The position numbers and the translations under genes are program-made. The notes beneath the pieces are model-generated. The model did not search any database and had not been told where the DNA came from. It saw only the letters and a list, made by a program, of their open reading frames with translations. Shown piece by piece: positions 1 to 7,069 of a stretch of 11,916 nt of DNA (position 1 is its first letter; the number at the start of each line of letters is the position of its first letter). This stretch comes from Nitrospinota bacterium (GTDB lineage: Bacteria > Nitrospinota > Nitrospinia > UBA9942): the NCBI GenBank assembly GCA_016200365.1, contig JACQEW010000008.1:1-11916 (forward strand), given 5' to 3'.

Positions 1-1
1 A

Positions 2-199
2 TTATCAAATATTACCCTCCCCTATACAGACTTAATATCCATTGCCCGTGAGAATTTTGAGGATATTCACCGAACCCTACCAGATAAGTCGTGTATATTT
101 ATCCTGACAGACTTTAATGCAAGGATAATAGAAATCTTCTCTGCCCCTGAGGTTATTTTGAGGTGCAATGAGAGAGGCATAGTTCGTGGGGCTTCTTTA
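2..199 (+). pseudogene. Fragment of an AcoR-type GAF sensor domain (sigma-54 activator family)
   Basis: An open frame enters from the left edge and reads about 66 residues of recognisable protein. The stretch with CIFILTDFNARIIEIFSAPE followed by RCNERGIVRGASL resembles the N-terminal GAF-like sensor domain of AcoR-type sigma-54 activators. Those proteins typically read as a D-x-x-G-R-I-L strand, then a short helix, then G-L-x-x-G-A-x-W-S-E and a G-T-N-A motif. Here the similarity stops at GASL. The expected G-T-N-A segment, the AAA+ domain and the HTH are absent. The frame then runs on to a stop at 254-256 through DNA that encodes UbiA in another frame. I infer a truncated gene remnant or a chimeric junction near 199. 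The family call rests on motif resemblance only and is moderate. Confidence 0.45.
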
Positions 200-200
200 G

Positions 201-587
201 TGGTTATATATCATAGGCATCGTATTATTTATGGGGGTGGTGGAGATTATGGCTAAGGACATGCGTGATATAGAAAACGATAGACAATCGGGTAAAACAA
301 CATGGGTAGTCAGAACTGGTGTTGAGAAAAGTGCTGTCCTTATTCCATGGTTTGCACTGGGAGGTTTGTTTCTGTGGGGTATGGCATATTATAGCGTTAA
401 TGTCCTATTTATCATCCCTGCATTAGCGGTGATTGTGATGGGAAGTCTGTGGCAGGCACGTCTTTCAATGATGTGTCGTTACTTACGAAAGGACTATTCC
501 CAGCCACTCGCAGCAGCCCTGCATCGAGATTGGTTGGTTGTCTATGTCACCATGCAATCCCTGACTATACTGATATTTATGATATAA
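201..587 (+). pseudogene. C-terminal fragment of a UbiA-family prenyltransferase
   Basis: UbiA enzymes are integral membrane proteins that transfer prenyl groups to aromatic or other acceptors, using two Asp-rich motifs. The second motif is visible here as KDMRDIENDRQSGKTT followed by VVRTG, matching the family pattern KDxxDxxxDxxxGxxT. Three hydrophobic segments follow (roughly 349-408, 406-450 and 532-585). Recognisable homology starts at about 201, before the first ATG at 231. The first Asp motif and about half of a normal ~290-residue enzyme are missing. Upstream the same frame is closed by stops at 180 and 198, and the neighbouring frame encodes an unrelated GAF-like fragment. An ATG at 231 would sit in the middle of a helix and has no convincing ribosome binding site, so I treat this as a 5'-truncated remnant rather than a 118-residue gene. 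Confidence 0.7.
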
Positions 588-588
588 T
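561..588 (+). promoter_or_regulatory. Possible sigma-70-type promoter for the export operon
   Basis: CTGACT (561-566) and a perfect TATAAT (583-588) are separated by 16 bp. They lie about 70 bp upstream of the lolA-like gene, overlapping the end of the UbiA fragment. The spacing and the -10 are good and the -35 is weak. Prediction from sequence only. Confidence 0.3.
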
Positions 589-657
589 CAAAATGTCTTT
601 AGCAAAGCTGGTCTACTCCTTTCTCGGTGGGGCGATGTATTTGATTGAGATTGTAAA

Positions 658-1416
658 ATGAGGAAAAACGTCATAGTGTGGACTATCAGTATCCTGTTTA
701 TGACCTATGCGGATGTCTTTGCTGAGTTGCAGAGCGAGGTCAATGCAAAAGAGGTAGTCATGAAGGCAGAGGAGAAGGTCCGATTCATGACGGGTCACAC
801 CCTTCTTTCAATGATTATTGAAACGAGGCGGTGGAGCAGGAAATTAAATCTTGAGGGCTGGTACAAGGATGGAACAAGAGCGCTGGTTACGATACTCGCC
901 CCTCCTAAAGAGGCAGGCAAGGTATCGCTGAAGATTGATGGTGCGATGTGGAATTACCTTCCGAACATTGGGCAGGCAATTCGGGTACACCCTTCAGCGA
1001 TGTCCCAGTCGTGGATGGGAAGCGATTTCAGCAACGACGACTTGATTCGTGAGACCAGTTTTGTGGATGATTATTCCCAGACCTCCGAAGGTATAGAAGA
1101 TACAGCGTCTGGTAAGGTTTATCGTTTAGTTTTAATACCCCATTCTGATGCGAGCATTGTCTGGGGGAAGGTGATATACCTGATCACGGTTAAAGAGAAC
1201 CTGCCGATAAGACAGGAGTTTTATGATGAGCATGGTGCATTGATAAGGGTTCTCACCTTTTCAGACTTTAAGGTCATGGATGGAAGACTGATACCTACAG
1301 TATGGATAATGAAAAGGAGCGGTCATGAGGGGCGAACTACTATTGTTATCGAAGGGGTCAGCTTCAATGTTGATATTCCAGACCGTCTGTTCTCTATAAA
1401 GGAGGTTGAGCGATAG
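658..1416 (+). CDS. LolA-like outer membrane lipoprotein-sorting protein (periplasmic)
   Basis: A 252-residue protein with a Sec signal peptide: basic MRKN, a hydrophobic core, and probable cleavage after DVFA at residue 22. There is no lipobox cysteine, so a soluble periplasmic product is expected. The central segment containing KIDGAMWNYLPNIGQAIRV and then MGSDFSNDDLIR is the hallmark of the LolA/LppX-like family annotated as outer membrane lipoprotein-sorting protein. These proteins have an open beta-barrel fold that binds lipid or lipoprotein acyl chains. Relatives usually sit beside MacB/LolE-type ABC permeases or RND transporters, as here. The stop codon directly abuts the ATG of the permease, so the two are co-translated. 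The region before the ATG has only a weak purine tract. The true cargo (lipoprotein, lipid or another hydrophobic molecule) cannot be read from the sequence. Confidence 0.85.
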   Translation: MRKNVIVWTISILFMTYADVFAELQSEVNAKEVVMKAEEKVRFMTGHTLLSMIIETRRWSRKLNLEGWYKDGTRALVTILAPPKEAGKVSLKIDGAMWNYLPNIGQAIRVHPSAMSQSWMGSDFSNDDLIRETSFVDDYSQTSEGIEDTASGKVYRLVLIPHSDASIVWGKVIYLITVKENLPIRQEFYDEHGALIRVLTFSDFKVMDGRLIPTVWIMKRSGHEGRTTIVIEGVSFNVDIPDRLFSIKEVER

Positions 1417-2679
1417 ATGTTAATTTTGCGTCTTGCATGGAGGAATGTGTGGCGTAACACGAGGCGATTAATTTTGCGTCTTGCATGGAGGAATGTGTGG
1501 CGTAACACAAGGCGATCCCTTATCACCATTTCAGCCATAGCCTTTGGATTGACCTTCCTTATTTTTTTATGGGGGTTTGGAGATGGCGCCCATGAGCAGA
1601 TGGTAGAGAATTTTATCCGCCTCAGGATAGGACACTTCCAGTTGCACGCACATGGTTATCTGAAGGAGGAAGATATCACTCTGGGGATTCCTAAATGGCA
1701 AGAATTGGTGGATAAACTCAGTCGTCACCCTCTGGTTGAGGGGGTTACGCCTCGGATATTAGGGCAGGGATTAATCATCGGACCCAGGCAGTCCTCAGGT
1801 GTAATCCTTTCAGGGATACTGCCAGAGATGGAGAAAAAGGTAACAAACTTATCCACCTTTGTCACCCGCGGACAGTTCGCCCCCAATGAGAAAGTCCGGG
1901 AGATACTTATTGGTGAGGATTTAGCCAGGTATCTGAAGGTGGAGAGCGGAGATAAGGTGGTTATATTGTCGCAGGGATTTTACAGTTCTCTTGAATCAGG
2001 CTCATATCGGATCAGGGGTATATTCCGAAGTGGCGCCCCTGACATAGACCGGGGGCTTATATTTATGAATCTTCATACCCTCTCTGACCTCCTGCAGATG
2101 CCTGATGAGGTTCATGAAATCGCTGTGAGGCTCCGCAGCTCTGCCGATCTTCAGGGAGTTATCGCTGATGAGGTGGGAGGAAATAATTTAGAGATTAATA
2201 CATGGCAGAATCTTGCCCCTCTTGTTGTGCAGTGGATTGAGCTTGACAACATTGTCCTTTACATCATTATGTTTGTGGTAACTATCATCGTTACCATAGG
2301 TATTACTAATTCTATCCTTATGACAGTGTATGAGCGATTCGAGGAGTTTGGTGTGATCCGTGCTATGGGTGCAAGGCGCATGGAGATACTCCAGATGGTG
2401 TTGTTGGAGGCACTCCTCTTAAGCATTGTGGGGGTGATTGCTGGTGTTCTGTTAGGCTTGGGTTTAGACGGATTTTATGGCTGGAAGGGGATTGACCTGG
2501 CGAAATATTCTACTGCCTTTGCCCCCTTCTATTCAGGGACTGTAATTTATAACCATGTTACATGGTGGCATGTGGTCCAGTCTGCCGCCATTACACTGGC
2601 GGCTGGTCTGGTTTCATCAATCTATCCAGCGATTCATGCGATAAGGATACAGCCCCTGGAGGCATTGAGGTATGTCTGA
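1417..2679 (+). CDS. ABC transporter permease, FtsX/MacB/LolC-E family
   Basis: A 420-residue inner-membrane permease. It has a short cytoplasmic N-terminus, TM1 (about residues 35-55), a large periplasmic domain (about 56-275), and then TM2-TM4 (about 277-302, 327-351, 385-405). A coupling segment (RFEEFGVIRAMGARR) and the C-terminal PAIHAIRIQPLEALRY motif are typical of the family, which works by mechanotransmission between a cytoplasmic ATPase and periplasmic partners. A GGAGG at 1401-1405 inside the end of the preceding gene serves the ATG. The last 8 bases overlap the ATPase gene. Oddly, the N-terminal helix LILRLAWRNVWRNTRR occurs twice in tandem (residues 2-17 and 18-33), from a 48-bp duplication. 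Homologues have one such helix. Function in lipoprotein or lipid export is inferred from the neighbours. Confidence 0.9.
   Translation: MLILRLAWRNVWRNTRRLILRLAWRNVWRNTRRSLITISAIAFGLTFLIFLWGFGDGAHEQMVENFIRLRIGHFQLHAHGYLKEEDITLGIPKWQELVDKLSRHPLVEGVTPRILGQGLIIGPRQSSGVILSGILPEMEKKVTNLSTFVTRGQFAPNEKVREILIGEDLARYLKVESGDKVVILSQGFYSSLESGSYRIRGIFRSGAPDIDRGLIFMNLHTLSDLLQMPDEVHEIAVRLRSSADLQGVIADEVGGNNLEINTWQNLAPLVVQWIELDNIVLYIIMFVVTIIVTIGITNSILMTVYERFEEFGVIRAMGARRMEILQMVLLEALLLSIVGVIAGVLLGLGLDGFYGWKGIDLAKYSTAFAPFYSGTVIYNHVTWWHVVQSAAITLAAGLVSSIYPAIHAIRIQPLEALRYV
1420..1515 (+). repeat. 48-bp in-frame tandem duplication in the permease N-terminus
   Basis: Two adjacent 48-bp units (1420-1467 and 1468-1515) are identical except for one silent change, ACG at 1459-1461 versus ACA at 1507-1509, both Thr. 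The unit encodes the 16-residue amphipathic, Arg/Trp-rich helix ahead of TM1. Near-identity at silent positions points to a recent duplication, or to an assembly duplication. Confidence 0.97.
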
Positions 2680-3361
2680 GATACCTACCATCAAAGTAGA
2701 AAATGTTACAAAGACATTCCACCTCACTGGAGAGACGATTACCGCCCTCAAAGACATCTCATTTGCAATCTGTGCAGGAGAGTTTATCGTTGCGGCTGGT
2801 CCATCGGGATCAGGCAAGTCAACCCTGCTCCATCTCTTAGGTGCACTTGATGTTCCAGATAAAGGGAAAATCATGGTCAACGGACGAGACATAGCTGTTA
2901 TGAGTGAGTCTTTGCGGGCAAACTTCAGGAGATATGAGATCGGTTTTGTCTTTCAGACCTTCAGTCTTATTCCTGTGTTGACTGTATATGAGAATGTAGA
3001 GTACGCCCTTCTGCTTAAAGGGGTGCCGAAGGGACAACGCAAAAGGATGGTAATGGAGACTCTGACAACGGTCGGACTTGAAAGATACGCCACTCGTTAT
3101 CCGCGACAGTTAAGCGGAGGGCAACAGCAGCGGGTGGCTGTCTGCCGCGCCATTGCAGGTCAATGCACCTATATCCTGGCCGATGAGCCTACGGCAAACC
3201 TCGATGCGAAAAATGCTATGGGGCTCATGGAGATAATGAGGCAGCTCAACATCGAGCGGAAGGTTACCTTTATCATCTCCTCCCATGACCCAAGAGTTAT
3301 ATCAAAGGCAGAACGGGTTATCTATCTTGAGGATGGTGCATTACGCGATTCTACGATTTGA
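2672..3361 (+). CDS. ABC transporter ATP-binding protein, LolD/MacB family
   Basis: A 229-residue ATPase that powers the adjacent permease at the cytoplasmic face of the inner membrane. All nucleotide-binding elements are present: Walker A GPSGSGKST (43-51), Q-loop FQ (94-95), signature LSGGQQQR (147-154), Walker B YILADEP (167-173) with D-loop NLD, and the switch His in SSHD (residue 205). The length and the N-terminal pattern (a beta-strand then TALKDISF) match the LolD/MacB/FtsE group. The gene overlaps the permease by 8 bp and has GGAGG at 2658-2662, 9 nt before its ATG. Only one permease gene is present, so a homodimeric permease is likely, unlike the LolC-LolE heterodimer of E. coli. 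The exact substrate is unknown. Confidence 0.93.
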   Translation: MSEIPTIKVENVTKTFHLTGETITALKDISFAICAGEFIVAAGPSGSGKSTLLHLLGALDVPDKGKIMVNGRDIAVMSESLRANFRRYEIGFVFQTFSLIPVLTVYENVEYALLLKGVPKGQRKRMVMETLTTVGLERYATRYPRQLSGGQQQRVAVCRAIAGQCTYILADEPTANLDAKNAMGLMEIMRQLNIERKVTFIISSHDPRVISKAERVIYLEDGALRDSTI

Positions 3362-3369
3362 TATAATTG

Positions 3370-3449
3370 TTCACCACAGATATTCATGGAAAAACACGGA
3401 ACTTTTTTTTCTTTCTATTCCGTGATTTTCCGTGCCCTTCCGTGGTGAA
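3370..3449. repeat. Interspersed palindromic repeat built of 10-bp TTCCGTG units
   Basis: The ends form an inverted repeat (GTTCACCAC at 3369-3377 with GTGGTGAAC at 3442-3450), and an inner pair CACGGAA (3395-3401) / TTCCGTG (3418-3424) continues the stem. The right arm holds three TTCCGTG units at exact 10-bp spacing (3418, 3428, 3438). The element fills the gap between the ATPase and the beta-barrel gene. Elements of this style are scattered in intergenic DNA of many environmental bacteria. It could fold as a long hairpin in the mRNA. Confidence 0.85.
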
Positions 3450-3464
3450 CTATTACTATTTGAT

Positions 3465-4868
3465 ATGAAGATAGCGATAACCTTAAGTCTTTCCCTGAGG
3501 ATAGCTTTGGTGATAGCAGTGGTCCTTTTATTAACGGAGGGAAAAGCAGGAGCTTTATCCTCTGATTCATTGGAAATCAACGTTACCGAGCCAATTCCTC
3601 TGCGTCCCTCTGTTCAGGAAGGGGCAAGTGTTAGGGTCATTGGGAAGAGATCCTTTGAAAAGGGGGACTTTTCTGTGTCGCTGGGTGGGTTGTTATCTAT
3701 TAGTGGACGCCCGGAACGGGGTGGATACGATGCCGGTGGGTTTGTCCCCAGAGACGAAAGCTTTTCAAATCGCAGATTTGAGCTGGATTTTCACGACACC
3801 TTCATCTCTTACAGATCAGAGAAAGTTTATACCTCTGCTGGTTATCAAAGGGTTCAATGGAGCAGATTTGTGGAGAAGGGACCTATTGACCTTTTTAATG
3901 CTGAGGATCTGCGATACTCATGGACCATTGAGAAAAGCAGGCGAAAGATCAGCTCCATTACCGCCCGACTGGAGATCACACCGAATAGATGGTGGAATGT
4001 CGAAGCGGTTATTGTCCCTCTGGCAGTTGCAGCACGGCTGCCAATGCAGGGTGAGAGGTGGTTTTCGCGGGACATGGAACCACCCCGCACTATCCTGACA
4101 GATTATGGACCGATTTACATTGATGCAAATCACACAAATCCCTTATTGAATCACTGGTCGCAACAGGCATCAGTAGGTATGCGTGGACGCTTTTTTCTGG
4201 ACTCCTTCGATATCTCTCTGATTGCCTATCACGGATATACTCCCGGTGTCACCATCGAGAGCAAAACACAAATCGAGCAGAAGGATGGGGATATACGCAT
4301 CGCAAAGACTTACATGCCTGTTATAGAAAAGGAGACAGTATGGGGCATCTCCTTTTCCGGTGTGGTTAAAGATGCAGTGGTTTATGGCGAGACCGCTATA
4401 GCTTTAAACAGGCGATTTACAAGTGCCAGACTCAACGATGTTCTGCTGCCTGGTATCGGGTCCTTGCCTGTTCTTTATAAAACTGCTGCAGCCATGGGGA
4501 ATGAATGGGAAAATGCCATTGGTGTCAATTATTCGTGGGAGGAATATACCTTTTCTTTACAGAGTGGAGTTGCCTGGGTTATAGAACCAGACAACGCACC
4601 TTACAGGGGAACCCGATCGGTCTGGTGTCTCCTTTCAGTAGGTCGCCCCATCAGGACAACCATTGGCATTTTCGATCTCGACAGCACACTTTTCTGGGAT
4701 GCAGAAAAAGGGGATGGTATGCTGAGGCTCTCCTTTGAAAGCAACCCGGTGAAAAATCTATCCATTACAGCATCTCTGATAGCATTTCCCGGCTATGGAG
4801 AGAAGGGCTATCTATCAAATTTTAGAGATAACACGGAAGTGCGTCTATTACTTACTTTTTATCCTTAA
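3465..4868 (+). CDS. Outer-membrane beta-barrel protein (DUF1302/alginate-export-like)
   Basis: I chose ATG 3465, giving 467 residues, over a GTG at 3432 that lies inside the palindromic repeat. From 3465 the product starts with a clean signal peptide: MKIAI, a hydrophobic core, and AGA cleavage near residue 30. The mature part is rich in alternating hydrophobic/aromatic strands and ends in LLLTFYP, an aromatic-rich C-terminus consistent with beta-barrel assembly. Segments such as TSAGYQRVQWSR followed by GPIDLFNAEDLR, and EAVIVPLAVAARLP, resemble the DUF1302/alginate-export type porins, which have a conserved N-P-x-D-L-R-like turn and a V-P-x-F-x-P-x-R-L-P-like strand. Genes of that type are often found next to LolA-like sorting proteins. 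I infer it is the outer-membrane component of the upstream ABC export operon. No strong Shine-Dalgarno is visible. The family assignment is moderate, the localisation good. Confidence 0.7.
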   Translation: MKIAITLSLSLRIALVIAVVLLLTEGKAGALSSDSLEINVTEPIPLRPSVQEGASVRVIGKRSFEKGDFSVSLGGLLSISGRPERGGYDAGGFVPRDESFSNRRFELDFHDTFISYRSEKVYTSAGYQRVQWSRFVEKGPIDLFNAEDLRYSWTIEKSRRKISSITARLEITPNRWWNVEAVIVPLAVAARLPMQGERWFSRDMEPPRTILTDYGPIYIDANHTNPLLNHWSQQASVGMRGRFFLDSFDISLIAYHGYTPGVTIESKTQIEQKDGDIRIAKTYMPVIEKETVWGISFSGVVKDAVVYGETAIALNRRFTSARLNDVLLPGIGSLPVLYKTAAAMGNEWENAIGVNYSWEEYTFSLQSGVAWVIEPDNAPYRGTRSVWCLLSVGRPIRTTIGIFDLDSTLFWDAEKGDGMLRLSFESNPVKNLSITASLIAFPGYGEKGYLSNFRDNTEVRLLLTFYP

Positions 4869-4886
4869 TCTTACAGGAGGTGTGAA

Positions 4887-5210
4887 ATGAGCATGCTTTA
4901 TTTAATATTAGCCATTATTCTCGAAGTATCTGGCACAACCTGCATGAAGCTCTCTCAAGGCTTCACTAAAATAGGAGCTTCCTTATTAATGTTTATCTTC
5001 TATGGGTTCAGCCTTGGTGCATTAACCCTTGCCCTTAAAAAGATTGATGTGGGTATTGCCTATGCAGTGTGGTCTGGCATTGGGACAACACTTATTGCTG
5101 CTGTGGGTGTTCTATGGTTTAATGAGCCAGTTACAGCAATCAGGATAATTTCCATTGGACTCATTATAATCGGTGTGGTTAGTTTATACCTTACCGGAGA
5201 GATCCATTAA
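4887..5210 (+). CDS. Small multidrug resistance (SMR) transporter, EmrE/QacE type
   Basis: A 107-residue protein with four hydrophobic helices that aligns along its whole length with EmrE-type proteins. TM1 holds the essential membrane Glu (E13 in AIILEVSGTTCMKLSQGF). TM3 has the characteristic GIAYAVWSGIGT motif, and the FNEP loop and TM4 follow. SMR proteins are dual-topology dimers in the inner membrane that exchange protons for cationic drugs or, in some subfamilies, guanidinium. The EmrE-like motifs favour the drug-efflux subfamily. An excellent GGAGG (4876-4880) lies 6 nt before the ATG. It begins 18 bp after the barrel gene and may be co-transcribed with it. Its 3' end overlaps the 3' end of aroC by 27 bp in a convergent arrangement, with no terminator visible between them. 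Confidence 0.92.
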   Translation: MSMLYLILAIILEVSGTTCMKLSQGFTKIGASLLMFIFYGFSLGALTLALKKIDVGIAYAVWSGIGTTLIAAVGVLWFNEPVTAIRIISIGLIIIGVVSLYLTGEIH

Positions 5211-6290
5211 TCTACTGGGGGTGAAAAAGCTAATACTTATACTACGGAGTAAATGATCCGCTATAGTAATTGCCATCATTGCCTCTGCCACAGGAACAAT
5301 GCGTGGACAGATACATGGGTCGTGACGACCCTCCACTTTTATATCGGTTTCCTTTCCATGAATATCCACTGACCTTTGCATCTTAGCTATGGATGCGGTA
5401 GGCTTAACGGCAATCCTCGCTACAATATCATCGCCGTTTGAAATACCGCCTAATATACCCCCTGCGTTATTTGTCCTGAATACAGCTTTTCCGTTTTTAA
5501 TATAAATTTCGTCATTATTCTGAGAGCCTAAAAGAGAAGCGGATTCAAAGCCGGCTCCAATCTCCACTCCCTTTACAGCCCCTATGCTCATCAATGCTTT
5601 TGCAATATCCGCATCGAGCTTATCAAAGACAGGCTCGCCAAGTCCCGCAGGGACGCCTGATGCCATAATCTCTACAACGCCGCCAACTGAATCCCCTGAT
5701 TTTTTTACCTCCCGTATTTTATCGAGCATCCTTTGAGCTGCATTTTTATCAGGACACCTTACATCGTTTTTCTCAATCTCCTCAAAATCCATATCCACCG
5801 CTAAAATATCGCCTATCTGCTTTGTATAGCCTGTAATCTTTATCCCCTTTATTCTGAGGATTTTCTTTGCTACTGCACCGGCAGCAACCCTTCCTGCAGT
5901 CTCTCTGCCGCTGGACCTCCCCCCCCCACGGTAATCTCTTATCCCGTATTTGGCAAGGTATGTATAATCTGCATGACCGGGTCTGAAGACATCTTTAATT
6001 TTTTCATATTTACTTGAATCTGCATCCATGTTCCTTATCAACAGCGAAATAGGGGCGCCTGTGGTTTTACCTTCAAACACACCGGACAGAATCTCCACCC
6101 TATCCGCCTCTTTTCGGGGAGAGGAAGCCTCGCTGTTACCCGGCATTCTCCTGTCCAACTCAACCTGAATATCTTCTTCTCTTAAATCGAGCATGGCAGG
6201 ACAGCCGTCTATGACAACACCAAGTGCGGGACCGTGAGATTCCCCCCATGTCGTTATTCTGAATAATCTTCCAAAACTATTGCCTGACAT
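5184..6290 (-). CDS. aroC: Chorismate synthase
   Basis: AroC converts 5-enolpyruvylshikimate-3-phosphate to chorismate using reduced FMN, the last step of the shikimate pathway, in the cytoplasm. The 368-residue product begins MSGNSFGRLFRITTWGESHG, the family N-terminus. It carries all three signatures: GESHG (16-20), RGGGRSSGRET (121-131) and GRHDPC (321-326). The RRMPG segment is also conserved. The protein is full length, with about 18 extra residues after the usual DHLLR end, and this tail is where it overlaps the SMR gene. Translation starts 41 bp after aroK without a clear Shine-Dalgarno. The codons for the GGG motif are written as nine G in a row on the coding strand. It is presumably co-transcribed with aroK. 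Confidence 0.97.
   Translation of the reverse strand: MSGNSFGRLFRITTWGESHGPALGVVIDGCPAMLDLREEDIQVELDRRMPGNSEASSPRKEADRVEILSGVFEGKTTGAPISLLIRNMDADSSKYEKIKDVFRPGHADYTYLAKYGIRDYRGGGRSSGRETAGRVAAGAVAKKILRIKGIKITGYTKQIGDILAVDMDFEEIEKNDVRCPDKNAAQRMLDKIREVKKSGDSVGGVVEIMASGVPAGLGEPVFDKLDADIAKALMSIGAVKGVEIGAGFESASLLGSQNNDEIYIKNGKAVFRTNNAGGILGGISNGDDIVARIAVKPTASIAKMQRSVDIHGKETDIKVEGRHDPCICPRIVPVAEAMMAITIADHLLRSISISFFTPSRLMDLSGKV
5919..5927 (-). repeat. Nine-base G tract inside the aroC active-site motif
   Basis: Nine C on the plus strand (nine G on the coding strand) encode the three glycines of RGGGRSSGRET. Homopolymers of this length are prone to slippage and to sequencing error. The frame is intact as given. 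Confidence 0.95.
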
Positions 6291-6331
6291 AGAAATTTAT
6301 GATTTATGCTTTAAAATCGTAATTCGTTAAC

Positions 6332-6862
6332 CTAAAATTTTTTTAATTTGCTCAACTCTTCTAATATAATATTGACTGTGTTTTCTGCACCTTTCGAGTT
6401 GTCCACAATAATATCCGCCAGCCTTCTATAGGTTGGAAGCCTTTCGGCATAAAGTTTATCGAAGGATTTTCGAGGGTCTGCACTGTCGAAAAATGCCGGA
6501 ATGCCATTTTTCATTATTCTCTCATACAATATATCGGATTCCACATGCAGATATATTACAATGTTATCTACCAATCTCTTGTATACATCATCTTCGGCAA
6601 AAAGCGTCCCGCCGCCAAGAGAGATAATACAGTTTTTGATTTTTTGCACCTTCTCTAACGTCTTTTTTTCCAGCCCTCTGAAATATTCGCTGCCGTGCTT
6701 TTTATATATCTCTCTAAACGAGAGATGCCCTTTGGTTTCCTCAGTATAAATTGATTCAATGATAGAATCAATATCATGAAACTTCTTTTCCAGCCTGCCG
6801 GCAAGTATTTTACCTATAAGCGTCTTGCCGCAGCCCTTGAAACCGATGATGATAATGTTCAT
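6332..6862 (-). CDS. aroK: Shikimate kinase
   Basis: Shikimate kinase phosphorylates shikimate at the 3-OH with ATP. I start it at the ATG at 6862 (MNIIIIGFKGCGKT), giving 176 residues, the usual family length. The open frame continues 19 codons further upstream, but that extension is encoded by the repeat element. Visible motifs are the Walker A GFKGCGKT (7-14), the D-I-D pair (30-32) for Mg/shikimate binding, FRGLEKK-type substrate Arg (62), GGGT (83-86), and a lid/adenine region with RLPTYRRLAD (141-150). There is no clear Shine-Dalgarno. A TATAAT on the same strand sits only 8 nt from the start, so a leaderless or very short leader mRNA is possible. The gene leads aroC by 41 bp and follows the terminator of the ihf gene, so aroK-aroC is probably a separate transcription unit. 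Confidence 0.93.
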   Translation of the reverse strand: MNIIIIGFKGCGKTLIGKILAGRLEKKFHDIDSIIESIYTEETKGHLSFREIYKKHGSEYFRGLEKKTLEKVQKIKNCIISLGGGTLFAEDDVYKRLVDNIVIYLHVESDILYERIMKNGIPAFFDSADPRKSFDKLYAERLPTYRRLADIIVDNSKGAENTVNIILEELSKLKKF

Positions 6863-6869
6863 ATTAGAA

Positions 6870-6875
6870 ATTATA
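6870..6875 (-). promoter_or_regulatory. Possible -10 element for aroK-aroC, inside the repeat
   Basis: TATAAT on the minus strand lies 8 nt upstream of the aroK ATG. Transcription would begin at about 6863, next to the start codon. No convincing -35 is present (the hexamer at 17-bp spacing is TTTTTC), so confidence is low. A promoter is needed somewhere between the terminator at 7070 and 6862. Confidence 0.3.
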
Positions 6876-7050
6876 AACCGCAAAGACGCAAAGAAAAATG
6901 ATTTTTCTTGTTTTCTCACACAAAGTCACAAAGGGCACAAAGAAAAGAATTACAGAAATCTTCTAATCTTTTAATCTTTTTTTCCTTTGAGGCTTCGTGT
7001 CTTTGTGTGATTTTATCTTTGTTTTTTCCTTTGCGCCTTTGCGGTATAAT
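6870..7050. repeat. Large inverted repeat built of 8-bp GCAAAG-type units
   Basis: The outer left arm (ATTATA then AACCGCAAAGACGCAAAG, 6870-6893) is mirrored by the right arm (CCTTTGCGCCTTTGCGG then TATAAT, ending at 7050). Inside, CACAAAGTCACAAAGGGCAC (6920 onward) is mirrored by TCTTTGTGTGA near 7000. Each arm consists of G/CACAAAG or GCAAAG units spaced about 8 bp. The element of about 180 bp fills the aroK-ihf gap and carries a TATAAT at each end, both facing outward. No gene is supported inside it. Confidence 0.85.
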
Positions 7051-7069
7051 TAGGTTTTTGTTCACAAAC

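Noticed and set aside
231..587. A complete 118-residue gene starting at ATG 231
   Set aside because: UbiA-like sequence begins about 10 codons before this ATG, the start falls in a membrane helix just before the Asp motif, and half of the enzyme is missing. It is better read as a truncated fragment.
3432..3464. GTG start at 3432 for the barrel protein
   Set aside because: It lies in the arm of the palindromic repeat and would put eleven extra residues before an otherwise perfect signal peptide. ATG 3465 is preferred.
6863..6919. N-terminal 19-residue extension of AroK
   Set aside because: The extension is encoded by the repeat arm, and the P-loop strand of shikimate kinases starts directly at MNIIIIG.
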